A stretch of DNA of 64,000 bases from NCBI RefSeq assembly GCF_030398385.1, contig NZ_JAOAOQ010000001.1, positions 62,001 to 126,000 on the forward strand. The letters are read 5' to 3'. Of this stretch, positions 1 through 12,043 are shown piece by piece. Positions within the stretch are counted from its first letter, which is position 1. Every line of letters starts with the position of its first letter. The stretch is from Aquibium sp. ELW1220. Its GTDB lineage: Bacteria; Pseudomonadota; Alphaproteobacteria; Rhizobiales; Rhizobiaceae. The notes below the pieces were generated by a model. It ran no database searches. It was not told where the DNA came from and saw only the letters and a list, made by a program, of their open reading frames with translations. Made by a program: the position numbers and the translations under genes.

Positions 1-586
1 ACACAGGTTCGGCGACGATCAGCTCGCGCGGGTCGACGCGCATGATCTCGGCCAGCAGCCTGTCGCGCGTCGTGACGGAAACCAGAAAACTGCCGGTTGA
101 GATGTCTATCCATGCCAGCGCCAACTCGTCTTCGCCGCGCACGCGGCCGAGCGCCATCAGGTAGTTGGCCTCGGATGGCGCAAGCAGCTTCTCCTCGGTG
201 ATAGTGCCCGGCGTGACGAGACGGACGACGTCGCGCTTCACGACCGATTTCGAGCCGCGCTTCTTCGCCTCCGCCGGGTCTTCGATCTGCTCGCAGACGG
301 CGACGCGATGGCCGAGCCCGATCAGCTTCTGGAGGTAGTCGTCGGCGGCATGGATCGGCACGCCGCACATCGGGATGTCTTGGCCGAGGTGCTTGCCGCG
401 CTTGGTGAGCGTGATGCCGAGGGCCCGGCTCGCCACCTCGGCATCCTCGAAAAACAGCTCGTAGAAGTCGCCCATCCGGTAGAACAGCAGCGAATCCGGG
501 TTCGCCGCCTTGATCTCGATGAACTGTTCGATCATCGGCGTCGGCGCCGAGGCGGCATCGGATCGGATCGGTCGTTCCTGGTTCAA
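1..586 (-). CDS. mutS: DNA mismatch repair protein MutS (N-terminal part; cut by window edge)
   Basis: This is the amino-terminal part of MutS, the ATPase that recognises base mismatches and small loops in post-replicative repair. The translation contains the mismatch-binding domain I hallmarks [31 protein letters not shown] and [13 protein letters not shown], followed by the start of the connector domain. The rest, including the ATPase, lies left of the window. The start is uncertain: I chose the TTG at 586, but an in-frame GTG at 622 and an internal ATG at 535 exist, and none has a convincing ribosome-binding site. It is divergent from maeB, an arrangement common in Rhizobiales. Confidence 0.93.
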   Translation of the reverse strand, partial: MNQERPIRSDAASAPTPMIEQFIEIKAANPDSLLFYRMGDFYELFFEDAEVASRALGITLTKRGKHLGQDIPMCGVPIHAADDYLQKLIGLGHRVAVCEQIEDPAEAKKRGSKSVVKRDVVRLVTPGTITEEKLLAPSEANYLMALGRVRGEDELALAWIDISTGSFLVSVTTRDRLLAEIMRVDPRELIVAEPV

Positions 587-745
587 GCTGTTGCCGTGGC
601 TGCTGTGTGGAGGGTGGCGCACGGAAAACCGGCGTTCACCCCTTGCTTGGCGCTTTACGCGGCTCCTGTGTAGCCTTAATCCGGTTGCTCCACAAAAGAA
701 GCATGCCCGCGCCAGGTTAGGTGCGGCCTGGGAGGGAAACAGCAC

Positions 746-3028
<2,283 letters not shown>

Positions 3029-3047
3029 ACTCGCGCAGCCGCCGTCG

Positions 3048-3146
3048 TCAGCGCTTCCAGGTCATGTCGCCGAAGATGACGACGACGCTGAAGAATGCGA
3101 AAGCGCCGATGACGCTGGCGACGACGATCAGGGTATCCGTGGGCAT
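3048..3146 (-). CDS. 32-residue single-pass membrane peptide
   Basis: A 32-codon ORF with one hydrophobic span (about residues 4-25, TLIVVASVIGAFAFFSVVVI) followed by a short charged tail ending DMTWKR. A strong GGAGG lies 6 nt before the ATG at 3146, which argues for real translation and against the longer upstream reading of this frame. I recall similar tiny membrane proteins in other rhizobia but no assigned function. It lies 130 nt downstream of olsB on the same strand and may share its transcript. Confidence 0.6.
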   Translation of the reverse strand: MPTDTLIVVASVIGAFAFFSVVVIFGDMTWKR

Positions 3147-3276
3147 GAGGTCCTCCAACAATGACGGGTTCATTGATGGAAGGGCCTCGCCCTCCCTGCC
3201 TTGACCTGGATCAACCGCGATCGCTCTGGCCGGCGCGGCATCCGCATCGGCGTGGACGATTGGCGGGGCGCTGGCG

Positions 3277-4155
3277 TCAGGCGGCGAAACGCTCTGCTTC
3301 GGCACCGTAGTAGTTGATGTAGCGGTTCGCGATCCAGTCGGTTGACAGGATCACGAAGACGTCGGTCGTGCCGAAGTCGGCGTCGACGACACAGCCGTCG
3401 CCGAAGCGCGCGCCGATCCGCAGGTAGCCCTTGATCAGCGGCGGCATGGCTGCGAGCGCGCGGCGCACGTCCACCGCCTCTGCGGGCATCAGGTCCATTG
3501 GGCGGTAGCGCGAGGCGACTGCCCGGACATCCCACTCGGGCTCGGCCCGGAAATTGTGGGCGAGCAGCGACAGCGCCTCGGCATGGGCGGCGGGCACCGT
3601 GCCGTGGAACGAGGCGCAGCCGGTCATGACGTCGATACCGTGGATGCGGCAATAGGCCCAGATGCCCTGCCAGAGCAACTCGACGGTCCGCTTCGACCGA
3701 TACTCCGGCAGGACGCAAGACCGGCCGAGTTCCAGGAAGCGGCGGTCGGGGTGACGGGCCATCAGCGATTCCAGCTCGTACTCCTCGTCTGAGTAGAAGC
3801 CTCCGGCAGCCAGCGCGCTTTCCTGGCGCAGCAGCCGGTATGTGCCGACGATCTGCCGATGCTCGGGGCCGGGTATCGTCGTGTCGAGGACGAGCAGATG
3901 GTCGCAGATCGCATCGAAGCGGTCGGCGTCGCGCTGCTCCAGCGCGTGGACGAACTGACGCTTGGCGCCGAGTTCGTCATAGAAGACCCGGAAGCGGACC
4001 TCCTGAGCCGCCGCCACCTCGGCGGAATTGCGGGCAAGCCTGGCCTGGAGGTTGCCGATCCGGCCGAGCGTTCCGCCAGCGTGGCGCGCCAGCCCGCCGA
4101 CCGCAACCATTGCCGGGGCAGAAGGCGCACTCGTCATAAGGGTCGATGCCGGCAT
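3277..4155 (-). CDS. olsB: GNAT-fold L-ornithine N-acyltransferase (OlsB-like)
   Basis: OlsB transfers a 3-hydroxyacyl chain from acyl carrier protein to ornithine, the first step of phosphorus-free ornithine-lipid synthesis at the inner membrane. The 292-residue product shows the family pattern: AAQEVRFRVFYDELGAK at 49-65, VGTYRLL near 103-109, and the acyl-binding segment ELGRSCVLPEYRSKRTVELL at 142-161. I use the ATG at 4155 because GAGGGAG sits 7 nt upstream; a start 10 codons earlier has no such site. The downstream partner olsA is not seen in the window. A hybrid histidine kinase lies immediately upstream on the same strand. Confidence 0.85.
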   Translation of the reverse strand: MPASTLMTSAPSAPAMVAVGGLARHAGGTLGRIGNLQARLARNSAEVAAAQEVRFRVFYDELGAKRQFVHALEQRDADRFDAICDHLLVLDTTIPGPEHRQIVGTYRLLRQESALAAGGFYSDEEYELESLMARHPDRRFLELGRSCVLPEYRSKRTVELLWQGIWAYCRIHGIDVMTGCASFHGTVPAAHAEALSLLAHNFRAEPEWDVRAVASRYRPMDLMPAEAVDVRRALAAMPPLIKGYLRIGARFGDGCVVDADFGTTDVFVILSTDWIANRYINYYGAEAERFAA

Positions 4156-4267
4156 AGTGATTCTCCCTCGTCGCCAGGCTTTCAAGGCCGTCTACGAAGA
4201 CCATGATACAGTACGATGACAGGGAGATGGCGGCAAGTCTGGGGCGCGTGGACGCCCTCCGGTTCGT

Positions 4268-6556
4268 TCAGGCGGCGACCTGATGCTGGACGGCTTCCAG
4301 CAGCGCCTGCGGATCCAGCGGCTTGGTGACGAAGCCCGTGGCGCCATGCGCCAGCACCTTGTGCCGCGTCGATTCCTGGCTGTCGGCGGAGAGGACCATG
4401 ATCGGCAGCGCCGGCAGGCCCTTCTCCTCCTCGTGCTTGCGGATGAGGGCGATGGCGTCGAGACCGTCCATGACCGGCATGTGCAGGTCCATCAGCACGA
4501 GGTCAGGCCGGTCGCCCGGCCTCGCCGACTTCACGGCATCGACTGCCGAACGTCCATCGGGGACATGCTGCACCGTATGGCCCATCTTTTCGAGTACGGA
4601 GCGGGCGAGCAGCGCGTTGATCTCGTTGTCCTCGGCGATCAGGATCCTCAGTCCGCGCAGGATCGGCCGGCGTCCGTGCTGCCGCTTCAGCCCGAGACGG
4701 TGCACGATCGGCGACTGCGACAGTTCGAGCGTCCCGTCGGTCAGCACCCGCATCATCGTCGCACCCCGCACCGGCCGTGCGAGAAACGAGGGGTAGCCGG
4801 CATTGCGGAACTGGAACAGGCGACCGCGGTCGGTCGGCGCTATCAGGATGACCGACTGGAACGGCCCGCGTGACGCTCCGCGCAGTTTCGTCAGGGTCGC
4901 CCCGTCCGGCGTCTCGATCGCGGCGTCGATCAGGACGGCTTCGAACGCCGCTCGCGGTTCGGCCATCGACCGCTCGGCGTCCGCTGCGCTGCGCGCGACG
5001 CTGGCGCTGCCGCCATGCGAGCGGATCGTGAGGGCCATGGCCTCGGCCTCCACGGCGTTCTCCGACACGATCAGCACCGACCGGCCGCGCAGGGCGAAGT
5101 AGCGGTCCGTGTCCGGCGACTGGAGCTGCGCCAGCGGCATTTCGAAGATGAAGTCGGAGCCCCGGCCAACCTCGCTATCGACGATGATGCGACCGCCCAT
5201 GGCGTCGACGATCCGCTTGGAGATGGCGAGGCCGAGCCCGGCGCCGCCGTGCCTGCGAGTGGAGGTGCCGTCGGCCTGCTCGAACTCGCGAAAAATCCGC
5301 CCGATGTCGGCACGCGACAGTCCCGGGCCGCTATCGGCGATGGAAAAGCGCAGGGCCGGCGCCTCGTCGTCGCGACTGGCGCTGACCCGCACCAGCACGC
5401 CGCCGTCCTCGGTGAACTTCACGGCGTTGCCGACGAGGTTCAGCATGACCTGGCGCAGCCGTCCGGGATCAGCCTCGATCAGCGCCGGCACCTCCGGTGC
5501 GATGTGGCAGCCGAGACCGATGCCCTTCGCGAAGGCGCGGGCGGCCATCAGTTCCACCACGTTCTCGACCAGTTCGCGCGGCGACATCGCCTGAGGCTCC
5601 AGCTCGAAGCGGCCCGCTTCGATCTTGGAGAAGTCGAGCAGGTCCTCGATCAGCGCGAGCAGTGCGTTGGCGGACGTCGAGACAGCCCCGACATAGGTCC
5701 GCTGCTCCGGCGTCAGGTCGGTGTCGGCGAGAAGCTTGGCCATGCCCATGATGCCGTTCATGGGCGTGCGGATCTCGTGACTGACGGTGGCGAGGAAGCG
5801 CGACTTGGCCTGGCTGGCGAATTCGGCACGTTCGCGCGCCGAAATCATCGCCGTCTCTGCGCGCTTGCGGGCCGTTATGTCGCGCGCGATCGTGCGGTGC
5901 GACACCGTGCCGGTGCTCTCGTCCCGAACCGACAGCTCTATCCACGAGAACCAGCGAACGCCTTCGCTCGTATGCACGGCGACGTCGGTCGAACTCAGAT
6001 ACTCCCCATCGGCAAATGCGGCGTCCGGCACCACGCCGACATCGACGCCCAGTTCCGACAGGGTCCGACCCAGCAACTCGCGCGGCTGGCGGCCGAACAG
6101 ATCGGCGAAAACGGAGTTTGCGTAGACGATGCGGCCGTCGCGATCGCGGTGAACGACGAGGTCGCCCAGCGCGTCGATCAGACCGCGGAAGCGCTCCTCG
6201 CTTTCGTGGAGTTCCCACATGCGGTCGGCGAGGGTCTCGATTTCCTCGCGCGTCCGGGTGACGCTTTCCTCGGCGATGCGCTCGAACCGGGCGTCGTCGA
6301 TCGACATGCGGCCGAGCAGCGCAAACCCGCACAGGCCAGTCGCGAGCAGGCCATAGCTGAGCAGGTGTGGCGCCCCCGACAGGAAGGAATAGCCGCAGAA
6401 GACCAGGATTGCGCTGAGCAGCACCAGTTCGGCAACCGCAAAGCGGCTGCGCGACGCATTGAGCGCCGTCGCGACGCGGCTGAAGCGGCCCGGGACACCC
6501 GCCCCGGACAGCGGCCGCGCGCCATGCCCCTTCTGTGCCGCATTGTCCGACATCAT
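4268..6556 (-). CDS. Membrane hybrid sensor histidine kinase (PAS-HisKA-HATPase-REC)
   Basis: A 762-residue two-component hybrid kinase. Two hydrophobic segments near 42-60 and 63-82 form a short membrane anchor. They are followed by a PAS domain (about 120-230), HisKA with SHEIRTPMNG and the phospho-acceptor His260, and a HATPase with an N-box around 373-377, DSGPGL (408-413) and GAGLGL (438-443). A degenerate receiver-like stretch (about 492-600) lacks the Asp pocket. A complete receiver follows (636-755) with AEDNE, phospho-acceptor Asp690 and Lys745. The output partner is not encoded next to it. The signal is unknown; the small anchor and PAS suggest an intracellular or membrane cue. Confidence 0.93.
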   Translation of the reverse strand: MMSDNAAQKGHGARPLSGAGVPGRFSRVATALNASRSRFAVAELVLLSAILVFCGYSFLSGAPHLLSYGLLATGLCGFALLGRMSIDDARFERIAEESVTRTREEIETLADRMWELHESEERFRGLIDALGDLVVHRDRDGRIVYANSVFADLFGRQPRELLGRTLSELGVDVGVVPDAAFADGEYLSSTDVAVHTSEGVRWFSWIELSVRDESTGTVSHRTIARDITARKRAETAMISARERAEFASQAKSRFLATVSHEIRTPMNGIMGMAKLLADTDLTPEQRTYVGAVSTSANALLALIEDLLDFSKIEAGRFELEPQAMSPRELVENVVELMAARAFAKGIGLGCHIAPEVPALIEADPGRLRQVMLNLVGNAVKFTEDGGVLVRVSASRDDEAPALRFSIADSGPGLSRADIGRIFREFEQADGTSTRRHGGAGLGLAISKRIVDAMGGRIIVDSEVGRGSDFIFEMPLAQLQSPDTDRYFALRGRSVLIVSENAVEAEAMALTIRSHGGSASVARSAADAERSMAEPRAAFEAVLIDAAIETPDGATLTKLRGASRGPFQSVILIAPTDRGRLFQFRNAGYPSFLARPVRGATMMRVLTDGTLELSQSPIVHRLGLKRQHGRRPILRGLRILIAEDNEINALLARSVLEKMGHTVQHVPDGRSAVDAVKSARPGDRPDLVLMDLHMPVMDGLDAIALIRKHEEEKGLPALPIMVLSADSQESTRHKVLAHGATGFVTKPLDPQALLEAVQHQVAA

Positions 6557-6636
6557 GGTCGGACCGTAGCCGGCACCGCTTAGGGAAGGTTTTGTGCGGG
6601 CGCTAAAACTTTATCGAAGTCAGCGGGTTCGTCGCG

Positions 6637-7629
6637 TCAGCGGCCCATGTCGACCACGACCCGGCCGCGCACCTTGCCCTCGACGATCGCCTTCGCCGCA
6701 TCGATGATCCCGTCGAAGCCGATCGTGGTGGAGAGCGCCGCGAGCTTGGTCCGGTCGAGTTCGGTAGCGAGCCTCGACCAGGCCTTTTCGCGCAGCGCAC
6801 GCGGTGCCATGACCGAGTCGATGCCGAGCAGCGAGACGCTGCGCAGGATGAACGGTGCGACGCTGGACGGGAGGTCCATCCCGCCGGCGAGACCGCAGGC
6901 CGCCACCGCGCCGCCGTAGGACGTCATGGAGAGCACGTTGGCGAGGGTGTGGCTGCCGACCGCGTCGACCCCGCCCGCCCAGCGCTCCTTGCCGAGCGGC
7001 CGGGCAGGACCGGTGAGTTCGTCGCGCGCGATGACCTCGGCGGCACCGAGGTCCTTCAGGTAGTCCTCTTCCGACGTGCGTCCCGTAGAGGCGATGACGT
7101 GGTAACCCAGCCTGGAGAGCAGCGAGATGGCCACTGAGCCGACGCCGCCGGCCGCGCCCGTCACCACCACCGGTCCCCGCCCGGGTACGATACCGTGCCG
7201 CTGCAGCGCCATGACGCAGAGCATTGCCGTGTAGCCGGCCGTACCGATCGCCATCGCCTCGAACGGCGTCATGCTGTCGGGCAGCCGCACCAGCCAGTCG
7301 CCCTTGACCCGGGCGAGGTCCGCATAGGCGCCTGAATGCGTCTCGCCCACGCCCCAGCCGTTGAGGATGACCTTGTCACCCTTCTTCCAGTCCGGATGGG
7401 ACGACTCCGTGACGGTTCCCGCGAAATCGATGCCGGGCACCAGCGGAAAACGCCGGATGACGGGTGCGAGGCCGGTGATCGCCAGACCGTCCTTGTAGTT
7501 GACCGTGGTGGCCTCGATCGCGACCGTGACGTCGCCTTCCATCAGGTCGGCCGGCCGGAGTTCCGTCACGGCGACCGACTGCTTCTTGTCCTCGCCGCGC
7601 GACACCACGATTGCCCTGAACGTTTCCAC
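6637..7629 (-). CDS. acuI: Acrylyl-CoA reductase-type MDR oxidoreductase (AcuI/YhdH)
   Basis: A 330-residue zinc-free medium-chain dehydrogenase/reductase. AcuI/YhdH members reduce toxic acryloyl-CoA to propionyl-CoA with NADPH. Family signatures include [13 protein letters not shown] near 42-54, PGIDFAGTV near 66-74, [13 protein letters not shown] near 92-104 and the nucleotide-binding [12 protein letters not shown] segment near 157-168. It starts with GTG at 7629, with GGGAG 6 nt upstream. It is monocistronic as far as can be seen. The specific substrate is inferred from the family. Confidence 0.88.
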   Translation of the reverse strand: METFRAIVVSRGEDKKQSVAVTELRPADLMEGDVTVAIEATTVNYKDGLAITGLAPVIRRFPLVPGIDFAGTVTESSHPDWKKGDKVILNGWGVGETHSGAYADLARVKGDWLVRLPDSMTPFEAMAIGTAGYTAMLCVMALQRHGIVPGRGPVVVTGAAGGVGSVAISLLSRLGYHVIASTGRTSEEDYLKDLGAAEVIARDELTGPARPLGKERWAGGVDAVGSHTLANVLSMTSYGGAVAACGLAGGMDLPSSVAPFILRSVSLLGIDSVMAPRALREKAWSRLATELDRTKLAALSTTIGFDGIIDAAKAIVEGKVRGRVVVDMGR

Positions 7630-7792
7630 CGTCTTCTCCCTGAATCTCTGTCCGAAGCACGTTGGGATCCTGTGGATTCGCCCGGCCCCGCTTCGGGTCC
7701 TCGCCTGTGAGCATGTTCTCGCCCGAAGGCCGGGAGGCCGCCGTCGAAGGACACGCTTTCGCGCCGGACTGTGCGGCGACTGCAGCGGCTGG

Positions 7793-8296
7793 TCAACCGC
7801 CGCCCGGCCCCGATCCCTCGTCGCCTTGTCGGGAATGCCGGCGCCAGAGGATGACCTCGTCGAGAATCACCAGGCCCGCGCCGACCGAGATGAAGGCGTC
7901 CGCGAGGTTGAACACGGCGAAGGACCAGACCGGCGTGTGGAACAGGACGTAATCGACGACATAGCCGAGCAGGAGCCGGTCGATCAGGTTGTTGGAGAAG
8001 GCGCCGGAGAGGATCAGCGCGAAACCCAGCCGCGCCAGAACGTGTGCGGGATTGGTCCGTGCCGCCAGCCAGCCGACGAAGATCATGACGGCGACCGCCA
8101 GACCGATCAGGAACAGCCGGTCGAGCCCCGAGAACATCGAGAAGGCGATGCCGGTGTTGTGGATGCGGAAAAGGCCGAGGAACGGCAGGACGTCGATCAG
8201 TTCGTGCATCGCCATCCGGGTCTCGACCAGGTGCTTGATCCACTGGTCGATACCGATGCCGGCGACGATGATGGCGACGAAGGCAGGCCATCTCAT
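7793..8296 (-). CDS. lspA: Lipoprotein signal peptidase II
   Basis: LspA cleaves signal peptides of diacylglyceryl-modified prolipoproteins in the inner membrane. The 167-residue protein has four hydrophobic segments and both catalytic aspartates: Asp115 in VVDYV and Asp133 in FNLADAFI. The conserved NNLIDR motif is at 102-107. Its ATG overlaps the TGA of the upstream rRNA-methyltransferase gene by 4 nt (ATGA), so the two are translationally coupled. Confidence 0.96.
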   Translation of the reverse strand: MRWPAFVAIIVAGIGIDQWIKHLVETRMAMHELIDVLPFLGLFRIHNTGIAFSMFSGLDRLFLIGLAVAVMIFVGWLAARTNPAHVLARLGFALILSGAFSNNLIDRLLLGYVVDYVLFHTPVWSFAVFNLADAFISVGAGLVILDEVILWRRHSRQGDEGSGPGGG

Positions 8297-9144
8297 GAAG
8301 CAGGCTTCTCCAGCGCCAGTGCCGAGCGCCGCACTTCGTAGAGCATCACACCGGTCGCGACTGCCAGATTAAGCGAATCCGCGCGGCCGGCCTGCGGAAT
8401 CCGTACCAGCCGGTCGCAGGTCTCGGCGAGCAGCGCGGGCAGGCCCTGCTGCTCGTTGCCCATCAGGAGAACGACAGGCTTTCCGCCGTAATCGACCGTG
8501 CGATAGTCGACGGAGCCCTTGAGATGTGTGCCGGCGACGAGTCCTGCAAAGCCTCTGCGCCAGGACAGGAAGGCCTGTTCGCTTGCCCGCGCCACCGGCA
8601 CCGCGAAGATCGATCCCATCGTGGCGCGCACGGTCTCGACCGCAAACGGGTCGGTGGTGTCGCCAACGAGGATGATGCCCCTGGCGCCGACGGCGTCGAC
8701 GGTGCGGATTACCGTGCCAAGGTTGCCTGGATCGCGCACCCGATCGAGCGCCACCCAGACGTCGTTGCCCGATGGCTTCACGTCGGCGAGCGCCGTCCAG
8801 CGCTGCTCGAACACGCCGACCACCATCTGCGGGTTTTCACGCCGCGTGATGGCGGCAAGCACCTTGTCGTTGACCTCGAGCACCAGCCCGCCGGCAGCCA
8901 CGGTTCGGGCCGCCGCCTTTTCCACCGCCGGATTGCCGAGGCCTGACTTCGAGAAGACGAGGGTGCGGATCGTCCAGCCGAGGTCGAGCGCATCGATGAC
9001 GAGTTTCAGCCCCTCTGCCATGAAGGCGTTCTGCTGGTCGCGGAATTTCTTCAGGGCGAGCGCCTTGATGTCCTTCACGACCGGATTGGCGAGGCTGGTG
9101 ACCTCCTTGACCTGGCCGACGCGGCCATCGCGCGGCGCGTTCAT
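8293..9144 (-). CDS. TrmH/SpoU-family RNA 2'-O-methyltransferase
   Basis: A SPOUT-class methyltransferase of 283 residues that uses S-adenosylmethionine to methylate a ribose in rRNA or tRNA. The three family motifs are present: DRVRDPGNLGTVIRT (134-148), LLMGNEQQGL (226-235) and IPQAGRADSLNLAVATG (249-265), which form the trefoil knot. The N-terminal 100 residues resemble the substrate-binding domain of RlmB/TsnR-like enzymes. It is coupled by 4-nt overlaps to the genes on both sides. The exact target nucleotide cannot be read from sequence. Confidence 0.9.
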   Translation of the reverse strand: MNAPRDGRVGQVKEVTSLANPVVKDIKALALKKFRDQQNAFMAEGLKLVIDALDLGWTIRTLVFSKSGLGNPAVEKAAARTVAAGGLVLEVNDKVLAAITRRENPQMVVGVFEQRWTALADVKPSGNDVWVALDRVRDPGNLGTVIRTVDAVGARGIILVGDTTDPFAVETVRATMGSIFAVPVARASEQAFLSWRRGFAGLVAGTHLKGSVDYRTVDYGGKPVVLLMGNEQQGLPALLAETCDRLVRIPQAGRADSLNLAVATGVMLYEVRRSALALEKPAS

Positions 9145-10214
9145 GCTGCCACCCAGCGCGAGAACAGCGAGGTGGACAGCGCGCGGCCGGCGGCTTTCTC
9201 GCGGATCACCAGTTCGCCCGATTCCACCGCACCGCCCATCCCGGCGAAGGCGTCGCGCATCAGCGCGTGGATCGCAAAGAAGGAGGCGCGGATGGAATAG
9301 GCCGTCAGCACCACCGACAGCGGCTTGTCTGAGAGAATGGCGCGGGTGAGGTCTACCATGGCCGGAAGGTCGTCAAACAATTGCCAGACCTCGCCTTTCG
9401 GCCCGCGCCCATAGGCCGGCGGGTCGAGCAGGATGATGTCGTAGCGGTTGCCGCGGCGCTCCTCGCGTTCGACGAACTTCTTGGCGTCCTCGCAGATCCA
9501 GCGGATCGGCCTGTCGGCGAGCCTTGCCATCTCCTGGTTCTCGCGGGCCCAGCCGATCGCCTTCTTCGACGCGTCGACATGTGTCACCTCGGCACCTGCG
9601 CGGGCCGCCACCAGCGAGGCGAGCCCGGTGTAGCCGAAAAGGTTCAGCACCTTCACCGGACGCTTCGCGTCGCGGATCAGCGTCTCCATATGGCTCCAGT
9701 GCGGCGCCTGCTCGGGGAACACTCCGACATGGCGAAACGAGGTGAAGCGGCCGAGATAGTCGATCCCGGCATGCTTCATCGGCCAGGTCTCGCCGAGAAC
9801 CGACTTCGGGAACCGCCAGCGGCCGATGCCTTCTTCGTCGGTGTCGCCGGTAAAGACGGCGTCGACGTCGGCCCACTGGGCTGCGCCCAGCGCACGCGCC
9901 CAGACGGCCTGGCCCTCGGGCCGGACGATACGGTAGGGGCCATACTGCTCGAGCTTTGCCCCGTCGCCGGAATCGATCAGCGCATAGTCGGCGCCTGGAG
10001 CGACCTCAAGGATCAGCGGTACGCGCTCGGCCGGCAAGGCGCCCGGCCGCCGTTGCCGGTGGGCGGTGGCAGTTGACGGCGTCTCCGCCGGTTGCCGTGC
10101 ATCCTGCTGGGATTGTTTGGCGGGGCGGGTGGGCGCCGGAACGCGCGGCGGGCTCTGGGGCGCGCTGGGCGCGCGCGGCCGCGGGTCGCGGCGCTTGTCG
10201 CGCTGTGTCTTCAC
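9141..10214 (-). CDS. Class I SAM-dependent methyltransferase, RlmI/RlmK-like
   Basis: A 357-residue predicted rRNA methyltransferase. After a basic, proline-rich N-terminus comes a Rossmann core with VLNLFGYTGLASLVAARAGA (SAM-binding motif I), VTHVDASKKAIGWARENQ and the catalytic-type ILLDPPAYGRGPKG, resembling the large-subunit rRNA methylases RlmI and RlmK. I begin at GTG 10214 with AAGG about 9 nt upstream; the same frame stays open further upstream, but that stretch is antisense to the cyclodeaminase gene and has no family resemblance. The stop overlaps the next gene's ATG by 4 nt. Confidence 0.87.
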   Translation of the reverse strand: MKTQRDKRRDPRPRAPSAPQSPPRVPAPTRPAKQSQQDARQPAETPSTATAHRQRRPGALPAERVPLILEVAPGADYALIDSGDGAKLEQYGPYRIVRPEGQAVWARALGAAQWADVDAVFTGDTDEEGIGRWRFPKSVLGETWPMKHAGIDYLGRFTSFRHVGVFPEQAPHWSHMETLIRDAKRPVKVLNLFGYTGLASLVAARAGAEVTHVDASKKAIGWARENQEMARLADRPIRWICEDAKKFVEREERRGNRYDIILLDPPAYGRGPKGEVWQLFDDLPAMVDLTRAILSDKPLSVVLTAYSIRASFFAIHALMRDAFAGMGGAVESGELVIREKAAGRALSTSLFSRWVAA

Positions 10215-10314
10215 GATGCAGGGCCTTCGGGAACCATGGGCGCGCTTCTGCCATAGTGGTGGGGGAGGCGCAACATGCCGCGACGGAGCCTGGATCGGCT
10301 GGCGCGGGGCAGGG

Positions 10315-11280
10315 TCAGGCCGATGTCGCCTTAAAAACAGCGATCCCCGCCGCCAGGTCCTCCAGGGCAGCACCGACCGACTTGAACAGCGTGATCTCGC
10401 TTGCGGACCTGCGTCCGGCGACCTCGCCGCGGGCGAGTCCGAACAGGTCGCCGCAGATCGCCTCTCGAACCAGCACGCCCGACGCCAGCGGCTGGACGAT
10501 GTCGCCGGCTTCCTTCGTCGCGCCGGCCAGCGTGTCGACGTGGACCCGGGCACGACGGATAGCCTCGTCGTCCGCCTCGCGCATCGTTGGCGTGAAGCCG
10601 CCCACGAGATCGACATGCGCACCGGCCTTGAGCAGTGCTCCCTTGACCAGTGGCTCGGTCGAGATCGTGCAGCACGAAACGATGTTGGCCCGCGCCACCG
10701 CCGCATCGAGATCGGGTGCGACGGCGACGTCGAGACCGAGGTCGGCGAGACCGGCGACCACCTTCTGCGCGTTGGCCGGCGTACGGTTCCAGATGCGAAT
10801 CCTGCGGATGGGCCTTACTGACGCATGCGCCCGAGCAAGAAAGGGCGATAGCGCGCCTGCACCCACGATTAGCAGCGAGGACGCGTCCTCCGGCGCGAGC
10901 CATGACGCCGCGAGCGCCGACGCGCAGGCGGTGCGCCATTGGGTGAGGCGCTGCCCGTCGATCAGTGCGAGCGGCTCCCCGGTCCGGCCGTCGAGCAAAA
11001 GGTAGAGGCCCATCACCGCCGGTTTGCCGATGGCGTTGTTGTTGGGCGAGACGGTGACGATCTTGACCCCGACAAAACCGCCATCCGACGTGCCCGCTCG
11101 CTCGAAATCGGTCCAGGCCGGCATCAGAAGCAGCGTGGAGGCTGCGCCGTCCGGGCGGTCGATCGTGTGGTGGTGCCGAACCGGCTGCACCGCGCCGTCG
11201 CGGAAGGCGACGCGCAAGGTCTCGACGAGACCGACGAATGTGAGCGACCGGTCGACGGTCGCAGCATCGATCATGCGCAT
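10315..11280 (-). CDS. Ornithine cyclodeaminase / mu-crystallin family protein
   Basis: A 321-residue NAD(P)-dependent enzyme of the OCD/mu-crystallin family, whose members act as ornithine or lysine cyclodeaminases, imine reductases or alanine dehydrogenases. Seen are GVKIVTVSPNN, LIDGQRLTQWRTACASALAA (substrate arginine/threonine region), the dinucleotide motif LLIVGAGALSPFLARAH and VSCCTIS. The ATG at 11280 follows GGGGA and gives the usual family length; upstream in-frame codons would add 34 unsupported residues. The actual substrate is unknown. Confidence 0.85.
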   Translation of the reverse strand: MRMIDAATVDRSLTFVGLVETLRVAFRDGAVQPVRHHHTIDRPDGAASTLLLMPAWTDFERAGTSDGGFVGVKIVTVSPNNNAIGKPAVMGLYLLLDGRTGEPLALIDGQRLTQWRTACASALAASWLAPEDASSLLIVGAGALSPFLARAHASVRPIRRIRIWNRTPANAQKVVAGLADLGLDVAVAPDLDAAVARANIVSCCTISTEPLVKGALLKAGAHVDLVGGFTPTMREADDEAIRRARVHVDTLAGATKEAGDIVQPLASGVLVREAICGDLFGLARGEVAGRRSASEITLFKSVGAALEDLAAGIAVFKATSA

Positions 11281-11344
11281 GATTGATTCCCCGGGTTGCG
11301 GGCGCCGCCAGCCAGGGGACACCTCCGCGATAGTCTGGCGTGGC

Positions 11345-11680
11345 TCAACTGCGAAGCGCAGGGACGCCTGCGGATGGGCCATGCGCGGCGGACACCGGCT
11401 GCTTCTGCTGCAGCAGGCTCTGCACCTCGCGGCGCTTGATGCGGGCTTCCTTGCGATAGCGGCCCTGCTTCAGCCAGGCAGCCGCGCCGCCGATCACCAT
11501 ACCCAGGATCACGGCGAGGAACAGCATGACGAACAGCGGCAGCTGCAGTGTCAGCGCCGCGTTGCCAGGGTTGAACGGATCGAGCGTAAAGGTCGTCAGC
11601 TGCCGATTGGCGACCGCAAGAGCGATCAACACGACAGCGATCGGAACGAGGATGACGACGACGATGATACGGTTCAGCAT
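11345..11680 (-). CDS. LapA-domain (DUF1049) inner-membrane protein
   Basis: A 111-residue protein with two membrane spans (about 4-24 and 46-68) and a cytoplasmic basic coiled tail (KQGRYRKEARIKRREVQSLLQQKQ). This layout matches the LapA/YciS family, which in enterobacteria works with LapB in control of lipopolysaccharide assembly. It lies 34 nt downstream of ihfB, the same neighbourhood as in many proteobacteria. No LapB homologue is seen here, so the role is by analogy. Confidence 0.83.
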   Translation of the reverse strand: MLNRIIVVVILVPIAVVLIALAVANRQLTTFTLDPFNPGNAALTLQLPLFVMLFLAVILGMVIGGAAAWLKQGRYRKEARIKRREVQSLLQQKQPVSAAHGPSAGVPALRS

Positions 11681-11714
11681 GCCTTGCCTGTTTCTACCCG
11701 TCGTATGGACACCG

Positions 11715-11999
11715 TCACTTCTCAGCGTTGAGCCGTTCGCGCAGTTCCTTGCCCGTCTTGAAGAAGGGAATCCACTTCTCTTCGACGTCAACGGCTTCGC
11801 CCGTCCTCGGGTTGCGTCCGATGCGCGCGGGCCGGTTTTTTACCGAGAAGGCGCCGAAGCCGCGAAGCTCGACTCGGTTGCCTTCTGCGAGGGCCTCGGT
11901 GATTTCCTCGAAGATGGCGTTGACGATGTTTTCGACATCCCGAAGGAAGAGGTGCGGATTACGGTTGGCAATCGTCTGCACAAGCTCGGACTTGATCAT
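11715..11999 (-). CDS. ihfB: Integration host factor subunit beta
   Basis: The 94-residue beta subunit of IHF, a DNA-bending architectural protein used in recombination, replication and sigma-54 promoter activation. The beta-arm signature GRNPRTGE follows NRPARI near residues 56-68, and the N-terminal helices begin [11 protein letters not shown] as usual. Its position between sppA and a LapA-domain gene is conserved in alphaproteobacteria. The rpoN gene a few kilobases away is functionally related, since IHF commonly helps sigma-54 activators. Confidence 0.96.
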   Translation of the reverse strand: MIKSELVQTIANRNPHLFLRDVENIVNAIFEEITEALAEGNRVELRGFGAFSVKNRPARIGRNPRTGEAVDVEEKWIPFFKTGKELRERLNAEK

Positions 12000-12043
12000 T
12001 GCGGCATTTCCTCTCGTGCCCGGAAGTCTTTGTTTACCGTCCC

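Noticed and set aside
10215-10706. Upstream extension of the RlmI-like methyltransferase frame
   Set aside because: It overlaps the cyclodeaminase gene in another frame and shows no family similarity; GTG at 10214 is adequate.
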